From JBEKDJ01 sp050014415 (GTDB lineage: Bacteria > Desulfobacterota > BSN033 > UBA1163): DNA of 5,937 nt. Of this stretch, positions 1-5,811 are shown piece after piece. The stretch covers positions 1-5,937 of the forward strand of contig JBEKDJ010000308.1 of assembly GCA_050014415.1 (NCBI GenBank), in the 5' to 3' direction. Both the position numbers and the translations under genes were made by a program. Below the pieces are notes generated by a model, which saw only the letters and a list, made by a program, of their open reading frames with translations, made no database searches and was not told the origin of the DNA. Every line of letters begins with the position of its first letter. Positions within the stretch are counted from its first letter, which is position 1.

Positions 1-788
1 CAACCACCGTCGACACCTAGGACCTGTCCCGTCTGGTGTGCTCCAGTGACATCAGAAGCCAAAAAAAGCACCGCATATGCAGAATCATATGGATTTCCCA
101 CTTTCCTCAGGGGCATGACACTCTTCCACTCACTCAGCAAAGATTGCCAGGCTTTCTTGTCTTCCATAAACACCTTAAACCCGCTCCCGAAACTCATCAT
201 CTCGGGACCGGTCGGCGGAGTCGGGCCGGGGGCAACCACATTGACTCTGACACCAAATGGTCCTAATTCCAAAGCCAATGTATGGACCAGATTCACGAGA
301 GCGGCCTTACAAGCACCATAAACCGGCTCTAGCGGTGATGCTTTCCGCCCCATGACGCTGCCCATCACAATGAAACAGCCGTGCCTTTGCTCTTTCATGA
401 TGGGTAATACGATCTTAAAGGCAATAAGGAGGCTCTTAAAATTCACATCTATGATACGATCCCATTCTTTGGGATCTAATTCAAAAAAGCTTCCAAATAT
501 ATCCCATGCAACCCCATGATAACAGATATCTATTCCTCCAAGTTCTTCCTGCGTCTTTTTGACCGCTGCTTCAACGTCTTTCCATTTTGTGGCATCGGCC
601 TTTACTGCTATGGCCTTCTGACTACCTAACTTCTTTGCTTTATCTGCTACTTTCTGACTTGCATCTACATCTCTCGAAGCAATCACGAGATTTGCACCCT
701 CTTTTGCAAAGGATAAGGATGTGGCAAACCCAATGGTCGCATTGCCACCAAACATCAGCACATTCTTTCCAGATAGACCTAAATCCAT
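1..788 (-). CDS. SDR-family NAD(P)-dependent oxidoreductase, C-terminus cut by window edge
   Basis: An open frame runs from the ATG at 788-786 to position 1 without a stop, giving 262 complete codons. A strong ribosome site, AGGAGG (795-800), lies 6 nt before the start. The protein is a Rossmann-fold short-chain dehydrogenase. It has a glycine-rich cofactor loop at residues 13-20, Asn116, Ser144, and the YxxxK pair Tyr157/Lys161 with the usual 13-residue Ser-Tyr spacing. Near the end, 'TGQVLGVDGG' is the typical SDR C-terminal block, so few residues are missing. Two motifs are unusual: the TGxxxGIG loop reads FGGNATIG, and the NNAG motif is replaced by HGVA at about 91-94. Ser38-Arg39 after the second strand suggests NADP(H) preference (inference). 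It is the last visible gene of the cluster and probably oxidises or reduces a hydroxy/keto intermediate. The family assignment is firm; the substrate is unknown. Confidence 0.9.
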   Translation of the reverse strand, partial: MDLGLSGKNVLMFGGNATIGFATSLSFAKEGANLVIASRDVDASQKVADKAKKLGSQKAIAVKADATKWKDVEAAVKKTQEELGGIDICYHGVAWDIFGSFFELDPKEWDRIIDVNFKSLLIAFKIVLPIMKEQRHGCFIVMGSVMGRKASPLEPVYGACKAALVNLVHTLALELGPFGVRVNVVAPGPTPPTGPEMMSFGSGFKVFMEDKKAWQSLLSEWKSVMPLRKVGNPYDSAYAVLFLASDVTGAHQTGQVLGVDGG

Positions 789-940
789 TTTTTGCCTCCT
801 GTTTACTCTCAAATTGGACAACGCCGATAAAGACTGATATCAACAACATCAAGGCAGGATGTTAAAACGAACGCCTATTCCCATGACCACCGGATTTTTC
901 GCACTGTGTCTTGATCAACCTGGTCGGTATACTTGTCCTT

Positions 941-2254
941 TCACTCAAAGGTCAAATTTTGTTTGACCATCGGAACGATTAATCCGGCTGCCGGCAGTAT
1001 ATTCACTGTGGCGTTTGGAACCTCCTTCGAGACCATTTTGATCGCACGGTCGAAGTCATTGACATAACTGAATCCCAGCCGCGCAGCCTGTTTTGCGTCA
1101 GCATCCCTTGAGACCAAGATCACCTTCACACGACTCAGGTAAAGCAAAGTGAGATTTAATGCTCCAATGAGATCCATGGGTGCATCCGGTATTAATGGTT
1201 TTCCTTCTCGCAAAGAATCCAAAACCAATCGTTTGGTATCGCCCCGTGAATTTGCAAATGCGACATCGAATCCATCAAGAAAATCTTCGCTAAACCTCCC
1301 CCCTTTAATTGTGTTTGCGTAAAGTATCACCACCCCTCCCTGACGCGTTATAGTGGTTGCTTGACCAAGTGGCTTCAAAATTTGAGGGCCTTCGGTGTAG
1401 GGGAATACAGAGGCAATCGTCACATCGGCAATTTTATCGAAATGCACGGCAAGTTCTTTCATCGTCATTTCAACTCCAGTTGCCTGGGCCTTCTCAAAAT
1501 CACCTGCGACCACTCCCTTGACTTCTTCATTTGAGTTGTAAACGGCATTAATAACGAAATCCAATTTTGCCAGTCTCCCACTCTGACATATTTCTCCGTA
1601 AAAAGGATTGTTTTCTATATTTCCAAATGATGCTCCTTTGGCGATCATCAGAGCACAGTGATGGTCCCGGATGGCCTCATAGTTTGCCACTCCGGGAAAA
1701 ATAATCTTTGCACCGCCACCAAAACCACACATTGGATGGGGGAGGATAGACCCAACACCAATACGAAAATCTGCCCTAACAACTAATGGATTAATCTTGA
1801 CTTCTCCTGCAGATTCCAATCTCCCCACCGAAATAAGCTCCGAAGAACGGCAATCATGATTGATAAATCGAACTTCGCGAAAAAGCTTCTTCCCGAAAAC
1901 GGACTGAATTTCAGCTTGAGCCATGGGCCTGTGAGTCCCCGTGGCAAGAACGACATCAATCTGTTTCTTCGTAACACCATACCTCCCAAGATAATCAAAC
2001 AAACAAGATAGAGATTCTTTCTTAGGTGTGGGGCGTGCAAGGTCATCTATGACGATTGCGATCTTTTGAGTTGGTTTGATGAGCTCGGCCAATGGTGCAC
2101 TCCCAATTGGCCGATTGATGGCATCACTGATTATTTCATAAACGGATTTCCTGGCACTCTCAGACTTCAATTCCACATTGTTGAGAACTTGCCATTTGTC
2201 TGGAAGCTTGAAATGTTTCCTGCCCCCTTCTGTAGCTAAAGAATATTCTTGCAC
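941..2254 (-). CDS. LarA-like nickel-pincer-dependent alpha-hydroxy acid racemase/epimerase
   Basis: Homologue of lactate racemase LarA (DUF2088 family), whose members invert the alpha-carbon of 2-hydroxy acids by hydride transfer on a nickel-pincer nucleotide. All the key positions known from LarA appear. Numbered from the longer TTG frame that starts at 2338, they are Arg102 in 'DDLARPTP', His136 in 'ATGTHRPM', His201, Lys211 in 'GFGGGAKIIFPG' (the lysine that binds the cofactor) and His227 as nickel ligand. The His201-Lys211-His227 spacings of 10 and 16 match LarA. I chose the GTG at 2254-2252: AAAGGA (2261-2266) lies 6 nt before it, and the protein then begins where family members begin ('QEYSLATEGGRKHFKLPD'). 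The TTG at 2338 would add 28 residues and has no ribosome site. The gene lies downstream of the panB-like gene in the same direction. No larB/larC/larE cofactor genes are in view. The substrate is unknown; simple lactate is not assured, because LarA relatives act on many hydroxy acids. Confidence 0.88.
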   Translation of the reverse strand: MQEYSLATEGGRKHFKLPDKWQVLNNVELKSESARKSVYEIISDAINRPIGSAPLAELIKPTQKIAIVIDDLARPTPKKESLSCLFDYLGRYGVTKKQIDVVLATGTHRPMAQAEIQSVFGKKLFREVRFINHDCRSSELISVGRLESAGEVKINPLVVRADFRIGVGSILPHPMCGFGGGAKIIFPGVANYEAIRDHHCALMIAKGASFGNIENNPFYGEICQSGRLAKLDFVINAVYNSNEEVKGVVAGDFEKAQATGVEMTMKELAVHFDKIADVTIASVFPYTEGPQILKPLGQATTITRQGGVVILYANTIKGGRFSEDFLDGFDVAFANSRGDTKRLVLDSLREGKPLIPDAPMDLIGALNLTLLYLSRVKVILVSRDADAKQAARLGFSYVNDFDRAIKMVSKEVPNATVNILPAAGLIVPMVKQNLTFE

Positions 2255-2260
2255 TGTCTT

Positions 2261-2266
2261 TCCTTT
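2261..2266 (-). promoter_or_regulatory. Ribosome binding site deciding the larA-like start
   Basis: The minus strand reads AAAGGA, followed by 6 nt and then GTG at 2254-2252. The upstream alternative TTG at 2338 is preceded by CCTCAAGAAAACC, with no purine-rich site. This favours the GTG start and leaves a 117-nt gap after the panB-like stop. Confidence 0.55.
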
Positions 2267-2371
2267 CAATGAAAAATCATGTTTTTTACATCTTCTTTCA
2301 TGTCTGGGTCTTCGTTGTGTCTCTACATTTTTCTGCAAGGTTTTCTTGAGGATGCACAGGTTTTCTAAATA

Positions 2372-3178
2372 TCAGTGGTAACTATGTGCATCATCAGGGA
2401 AATTTCCATTCTTAGCTTCGGTCATAAATTGTTTTACCGCGTCGACAATCATTTTTCTCCCGTTTAGGTACCTTTTTACAAATTTCGGTTCAAAGCCCAC
2501 CGTAAGTCCGATGATATCGTAAAGGTTTAAACCCTGACCATCACAATAGGGACCTGCGCCGATTCCGTTTGTCGGTATCTTCAACATCTGGGTAATCTCC
2601 CGAGCCATCTCTACAGTCATAAGCTCCAAACCTACCATGAAAGCACCTGCTTGCTCAACCGCCCTTGCATCCTTTAATAACTTCTCCCTTTCTTCTTGAG
2701 TTTTCCCTCCAGCTTTGCGCACACCAGTTAGCTTAAGCGCCTGACCAATGAGGCCAATGTGACCCATAACTGGAATACCGGCAATCACCAAGGCTCTGAT
2801 AGTCTCCGCAATTCCAACCCCTCCCTCTAATTTAACCGCGTCAGCTCCTCCCTCTTTTATGAGTCTTCCAGCATTTCTTTTAGCTTCTTCCACGTTAATC
2901 TGGTAAGACATGAAGGGCATGTCTGCAACGACCATTGCCCTCTCCGCCGCTCTCACAACAGGCTGCGTATGGTACACCATCTCATCAACCGTGATAGAGA
3001 TGTCTTCTCTCCTCCCCATGATCACGGTTGCAACTGAATCACCAACAAGAAGAACATCAACACCACATTCGTCCAGAATTTTGGCAAAAGGATAATCATA
3101 AACAGGCATGAGCGTATGTTTTTCTCCTGCCTCCTTCATTTCTCTTAATGTCAAAGGTGTAACTTTCTTAGCGTTCAT
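2372..3178 (-). CDS. panB: PanB-like 3-methyl-2-oxobutanoate hydroxymethyltransferase
   Basis: The 268-aa protein matches PanB along its whole length (E. coli PanB is 264 aa). PanB moves a hydroxymethyl group from 5,10-methylene-tetrahydrofolate to a 2-keto acid in a Mg-dependent TIM barrel. Visible conserved sites are Asp47 ('LVGDS'), Asp86 ('ADMPFM'), Lys116 and Glu118 ('VKLEGG'), His140 ('GHIGL'), Glu185 ('GLELM'), the 'GIGAG' loop at 205-209 and the C-terminal 'HSYH' (HSFH in E. coli). The ATG start has GGGGGGAG (3185-3192) 6 nt upstream. Two places differ from ordinary biosynthetic PanB as I recall it: 'TAYD' is 'PVYD', and the usual 'GHDST/GYDST' segment after the first metal site reads 'GRREDIS'. 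With the cyclases, racemase and SDR around it, and no panC or panD, it may be a paralogue acting on another keto acid or in the retro-aldol direction (inference). The gene symbol marks homology only. Confidence 0.88.
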   Translation of the reverse strand: MNAKKVTPLTLREMKEAGEKHTLMPVYDYPFAKILDECGVDVLLVGDSVATVIMGRREDISITVDEMVYHTQPVVRAAERAMVVADMPFMSYQINVEEAKRNAGRLIKEGGADAVKLEGGVGIAETIRALVIAGIPVMGHIGLIGQALKLTGVRKAGGKTQEEREKLLKDARAVEQAGAFMVGLELMTVEMAREITQMLKIPTNGIGAGPYCDGQGLNLYDIIGLTVGFEPKFVKRYLNGRKMIVDAVKQFMTEAKNGNFPDDAHSYH

Positions 3179-3480
3179 TTATGTCTCCCCCCTTCATGTG
3201 CTTAACGAAGTATTACCCAGTCTGTCAAATGGGTCGCATTTGATTATACAATCATCTCTTTCTTTCTTGAACTACTGCTTGAAATACATGGCGTTAAGAA
3301 CAGGTGAAAGTGCAGTGAATTTCCGGATTTTATTTACTGCAGATCCAAGGTGAAAAAACCTTTGGACGACCCATCAGAACCAGTTTATTTACTTCTGTCA
3401 TCGACCCTTGAAGCTGGAATGATTACTCCTCGAACAAAAAAAATCATGGTCTTCTGTGAGGTTTATCGATATGTCCACAT
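3179..3480. other. 302-nt intergenic region, cyclase A to panB
   Basis: I see no convincing gene. On the minus strand it holds a possible internal promoter (3243-3271), the panB ribosome site (3185-3192) and a small imperfect hairpin (3345-3365, stem CCAAGGT/ACCTTTGG). There is also a 28-codon frame whose ATG overlaps the cyclase A stop. No homology to the cupin or to the cyclases could be found by eye, so it does not look like a decayed copy of the cupin seen between cyclase B and the panB fragment. A run of eight T on the minus strand (about 3437-3444) is not preceded by a clear stem, so it is not called a terminator. Confidence 0.6.
3243..3271 (-). promoter_or_regulatory. Possible internal promoter for panB-larA-SDR
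   Basis: On the minus strand a perfect TATAAT (3243-3248) is preceded, after exactly 17 nt, by TTCAAG (3266-3271), which matches only three of six bases of the -35 consensus. Transcription would begin near 3236 and leave a 5' leader of about 58 nt before the panB-like start. The good -10 box and the position in the largest gap of the cluster support it; the weak -35 and the AT-rich setting argue for caution. Confidence 0.3.
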
Positions 3481-4161
3481 TCATGGGTCAACCCCTGTAG
3501 ATACAAGGATCGCCCGAACAGGAGACGCTTCAGCTCCCTTGATTTTCAAAGGAAGGCAAAAAAGCGTATATTTCCCTGGAGGAACTGCTTCAAGGGCAAT
3601 GTTCTCCAATATCAATATATTGTGTCGTAATAGTCTCTGATGGATGGGGGCATCCTCAATGCTCGTACCCGGCTTTTCCGGCGCCATATAATCTATTCCA
3701 ACAAGACTGACCTTTTTTTCTATGCAGAAGTCAGCCGTTTCGGGCAACATATAAGTCCATTGATCTGATTGTACGCTACTTCTGGACAAACCACTTTTGG
3801 AGTTGTTCGTCTTGAACAGAAGAGCATCACCCACCTTGATTTCAAATTTCTCTAATTCGTTAGGTCGGATGGCTTCCTTATCTTCAATGTCCAGAACTTG
3901 TGCGGGCAAAATAAACCTTTGGATTGGGTATTCATCGATGGTTTTTTCGCTCCGAACGAAATGTGAAGGAACGTCTATGTGCGTTCCTGAATGACAATTC
4001 AATAGCAAATTTGAAAGCAGGCAAGGTCCACCATCCTCTATGCTGAAAACTTCTTCTCTCGAAAAAGGCTTGACTCCTGGTATAGGTGCGTCAATTTGTT
4101 CACTTCCTAGCAATATGCTTATGTCATAAATGGTTCTATTTCTCTGCTCCCATAATTCCAT
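3481..4161 (-). CDS. Cyclase-family (PF04199-type) metal-dependent hydrolase A
   Basis: 226 aa. It belongs to the cyclase / kynurenine-formamidase-like family of metal-dependent amide, cyclic-amide and lactone hydrolases. The signature HxGTHxDxPxH is complete at 57-67 (His57, His61, Asp63, His67). The C-terminal half carries the family's 'APIHQRLL' (His174), 'LILEN' (Glu186) and 'PLKIKGAEASPVRAIL' block. The ATG start has AAGGAG (4170-4175) 8 nt upstream. No signal peptide or membrane segment is visible, so it is probably cytoplasmic. It is a paralogue of the cyclase at 5007-5687, about 135 of 226 identical in an ungapped alignment by hand count. It sits between a decayed panB fragment upstream and an intact panB downstream. 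A role as kynurenine formamidase is not supported, since no other kynurenine gene is present. It likely hydrolyses a small cyclic or amide substrate of this pathway. Confidence 0.88.
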   Translation of the reverse strand: MELWEQRNRTIYDISILLGSEQIDAPIPGVKPFSREEVFSIEDGGPCLLSNLLLNCHSGTHIDVPSHFVRSEKTIDEYPIQRFILPAQVLDIEDKEAIRPNELEKFEIKVGDALLFKTNNSKSGLSRSSVQSDQWTYMLPETADFCIEKKVSLVGIDYMAPEKPGTSIEDAPIHQRLLRHNILILENIALEAVPPGKYTLFCLPLKIKGAEASPVRAILVSTGVDP

Positions 4162-4249
4162 AGTTTCAACTCCTTAAAGGCAGGTATTAGAGTGGAAATG
4201 AGTATCCCGAAGATTGATTGTTACGTTACTTGCAACTTTCCTTCTCTCA

Positions 4250-4330
4250 AAATTGTTTGATGGCATCAACAATCCTATTTCCCACACTTAGGTATCTTTT
4301 TACAGATTTTGCTTCAATGCCCCACATTAG
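4250..4330 (-). pseudogene. Decayed 3' fragment of a second panB-like gene
   Basis: This intergenic stretch aligns without gaps to the 3' part of the intact panB (2426-2506), with about 61 of 81 bases identical by hand count. In the matching frame 16 of 27 residues agree, including 'VKRYL' and 'IVDA-KQF', and a TGA follows at 4249-4247 where the intact gene continues with 'MTEAKNGNFP'. Weaker similarity seems to go on below 4250 with a small deletion (AGAAGGAAAGTT against AGAATGGAAATT on the minus strand). Above 4330 the similarity fades and the frame does not follow PanB. Only the tail of a former panB copy remains, between the cupin and cyclase A. Divergence from the intact copy is too large for a very recent event. 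Whether the short frame from the ATG at 4345 is still translated cannot be judged. Confidence 0.75.
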
Positions 4331-4376
4331 AAAGAACTTGCACTGCATTTCTTTTGCTTACATAAGATATTTAACA

Positions 4377-4769
4377 TCACCTCTTGTTCATGGGCATGAT
4401 GCCAAACACATAATGGGTTGAATCACATCTTAAGACCTTGAAACAATGTTTTACACCGGGAGGAATGAAAACAGCAAAAGGGGACTCAATGGAAAAAACC
4501 TCATCGTCCATCTGGATCTCAACAATGACATCTCCCTTACTCTCTGAAGGGCAGAGGTAAATCTCGGGGCTATCATGAACATGGGGTGCTGCATGGGGAG
4601 TCCCTACAGCCTTACTAACATCCATGCCGGCAACGCGCATGTGAACACCCGGGAACATCTCGGGAGTAATCCAAAAAGGCGAGGGTTTGTAATGACCTGT
4701 AACCTCTAAGAATCTTGGGAGATCGGTCACAATATACTCCTGGTACTTTTTAGGAATTCCTTGAGCCAC
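4377..4769 (-). CDS. Small single-domain cupin protein
   Basis: 130 aa with one cupin barrel. Motif 1 is visible as 'PHVHDSPEIYL' (His63, His65, Glu69, the HxHx3E form) with a further His59. Motif 2 is 'FIPPGVKHCF' with His108. These would supply a 3-His/1-Glu metal site. No DNA-binding domain is attached, so an enzymatic or small-molecule-binding role is more likely than a regulator. The start is GTG, supported by a strong AGGAGGT site (4776-4782) 6 nt upstream. The 3' end lies 46 nt from the decayed panB fragment, and cyclase B is 237 nt upstream on the same strand. Cupins of this size act as isomerases, dioxygenases, lyases or lactone-processing enzymes, and the sequence alone does not choose between them. 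The family is sure, the reaction unknown. Confidence 0.85.
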   Translation of the reverse strand: MAQGIPKKYQEYIVTDLPRFLEVTGHYKPSPFWITPEMFPGVHMRVAGMDVSKAVGTPHAAPHVHDSPEIYLCPSESKGDVIVEIQMDDEVFSIESPFAVFIPPGVKHCFKVLRCDSTHYVFGIMPMNKR

Positions 4770-4775
4770 CGTGAG

Positions 4776-4782
4776 ACCTCCT
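4776..4782 (-). promoter_or_regulatory. Strong ribosome binding site for the cupin GTG start
   Basis: The minus strand reads AGGAGGT, then 6 nt, then GTG at 4769-4767. There is no competing ATG near the N-terminus, so this site decides the start. Confidence 0.7.
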
Positions 4783-4790
4783 GCTAGTTA

Positions 4791-5006
4791 TGCTAATTGG
4801 TTCTGGTTCTTTGAGTTGCGGTTAATCTCAAGCCTTCTCATCCTGGCCAATCCGTTTTCCTCAAAGGGATCTAAAATGATTTGACCCGCTTCTCCCTAAC
4901 GCTTCCTCCGTGGAGCCACATTCCCAATCGCCGCATGGCCCCATGATATTTTCGTCGATCGTAAACCTCGATAAAAAAAGCCCCGTCGTATATGAAAGAT
5001 TCTTTT
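4791..5006. other. Intergenic segment with coding-like minus frames, unidentified
   Basis: No complete gene can be supported between cyclase B and the cupin. The minus strand has one frame open for about 53 codons, from inside the cyclase B 3' end to TAG at 4873-4871 ('FIEVYDRRKYHGAM...'). A second, overlapping frame ends at TAA 4790-4788 ('GQIILDPFEENGLARMRR...'). Both have protein-like composition, but neither has a convincing start with a ribosome site. Short inverted repeats occur: CATGG-GG-CCATG, and GGGGCCA pairing with TGGCTCC 16 nt on. It may be a frameshifted gene remnant or a dispersed intergenic repeat; I could not recognise either. Confidence 0.35.
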
Positions 5007-5687
5007 CTAAGCCTCCCCCGTGTAAGGTTTCAAGATAGCACGCACAGGAGATGCCTCACCACCTTTAATCTTCAGGGGAAGGCAGAATAAGGTATATCTC
5101 CCTGGAGGAACCTCCCCAAGATTGATGCCTTCCAGGATGAGTATATTATTTCCCAGAAGTTTAGAATGTATAGGAGCAACCTCAATACTTTCACCCGGCC
5201 TTTCAGGCCTAATATAATCGAATCCCGCCAGGCCTACTTTTTTCTTTATACAAAAGTCGGCGGCTTCGAGTGATAAGTAAACATAGTTGTCGGATGGGAC
5301 TCCGCTCTTGCATCGACCGCTCATGGAGTTGTCAGTCTTGAACAATATGGCATCGCCCCGTTTAATGCTTACATTTTCCAATTCGGAAGGTCGAATCACT
5401 TCCTGATCTGCAATATTCACAACGTGTGCGGGAAGAATAAACTCCTGAACGGGATATTCATCAATGGACCTTCCGTTTGGAATGAAATGTGACGGAGCAT
5501 CTATGTGCGTGCCTGCATGGGGAGTCATGACTAACTTCGAAAGCTCAATGGCTCCGCCATGTTCCCTCGTAAAGATCATCTCTCTAGAAAAAGGCGGGAT
5601 ACCTGGTAATGGAAGATCAATCTGTTCATCTCCAAGCGAGACACTTATGTCATAAAAGGTTTTGTACTTCCTTTTAGTAGATCTCAT
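5007..5687 (-). CDS. Cyclase-family (PF04199-type) metal-dependent hydrolase B
   Basis: First gene of the cluster and a paralogue of the cyclase at 3481-4161. I chose the second of two adjacent ATGs (5687-5685). GGGAG (5696-5700) lies 8 nt before it, the same spacing as in cyclase A, and this start gives 226 residues that align with cyclase A end to end without gaps. The ATG at 5690 (spacing 5) is possible; the TTG at 5702 overlaps the ribosome site and is unlikely. From the 5687 start the metal motif HAGTHIDAPSH lies at 57-67 (His57, His61, Asp63, His67), and the conserved 'APIHSKLL', 'LILEG' and 'PLKIKGGEASPVRAIL' blocks follow. The most variable stretches between the paralogues are the N-terminus, residues 41-56, the loop near 121-140 and the last six residues. 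A and B may therefore differ in substrate or form a mixed oligomer (inference). A strong promoter lies upstream. Confidence 0.88.
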   Translation of the reverse strand: MRSTKRKYKTFYDISVSLGDEQIDLPLPGIPPFSREMIFTREHGGAIELSKLVMTPHAGTHIDAPSHFIPNGRSIDEYPVQEFILPAHVVNIADQEVIRPSELENVSIKRGDAILFKTDNSMSGRCKSGVPSDNYVYLSLEAADFCIKKKVGLAGFDYIRPERPGESIEVAPIHSKLLGNNILILEGINLGEVPPGRYTLFCLPLKIKGGEASPVRAILKPYTGEA

Positions 5688-5695
5688 CATTGCTT

Positions 5696-5700
5696 CTCCC
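5696..5700 (-). promoter_or_regulatory. Ribosome binding site for cyclase B
   Basis: The minus strand reads GGGAG, 5 nt before the ATG at 5690 and 8 nt before the ATG at 5687. The 8-nt spacing matches that of the paralogous cyclase A and supports the 5687 start. Confidence 0.55.
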
Positions 5701-5769
5701 AAATTCTGTTTCTTAAAATTCTTCTCAATTCCCTATTTGATAGATCCTTTCGGAATAAAAGATTGCTGC

Positions 5770-5798
5770 ATGATAAACCTTCCATTCTAACTTGTCAA
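5770..5798 (-). promoter_or_regulatory. Sigma-70-type promoter of the gene cluster
   Basis: On the minus strand a perfect TTGACA (5793-5798) and TATCAT (5770-5775, five of six bases of TATAAT) are separated by exactly 17 nt. Transcription would start near 5763, leaving about 76 nt of leader before the cyclase B start. It points into the cluster, and the sequence between it and the right edge holds no gene that I can see. It is the best promoter in the window and probably drives the whole run of minus-strand genes. Confidence 0.75.
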
Positions 5799-5811
5799 GA
5801 ATCGTGGGGCT

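Noticed and set aside
36..321. Two plus-strand open frames
   Set aside because: They lie antisense to the SDR gene, whose minus-strand frame is continuous with clear catalytic motifs. The plus frames show no family pattern.
806..850. TTGATG-17 nt-TATCGG as a promoter for the SDR
   Set aside because: The -10 box matches only three of six bases and the -35 four of six, in a 152-nt gap inside a same-strand gene run. Read-through is the simpler explanation.
640..852. 70-codon minus frame beginning 'MMLLISVFIG'
   Set aside because: It overlaps the SDR start in another frame. The SDR frame has AGGAGG before its ATG and recognisable Rossmann motifs, so this is a shadow.
2268..2305. 11-codon leader-like frame (ATGAAAGAAGAT...) before the larA-like gene
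   Set aside because: No ribosome site, no regulatory codon run and no attenuator-like hairpins around it.
3345..3365. Hairpin CCAAGGT/ACCTTTGG
   Set aside because: Short, with one bulge, and no T-run follows on either strand, so it is not supported as a terminator.
3350..3640. Plus-strand frame of 96 codons starting with GTG in the gap after cyclase A
   Set aside because: It has no ribosome site, more than half of it is antisense to the conserved C-terminus of cyclase A, and there is no recognisable domain.
3481..5687. Naming the cyclase genes kynB (kynurenine formamidase)
   Set aside because: Only the general cyclase-family metal motif is shared. No kynureninase, tryptophan dioxygenase or other kynurenine gene is near, and the surrounding enzymes point elsewhere.
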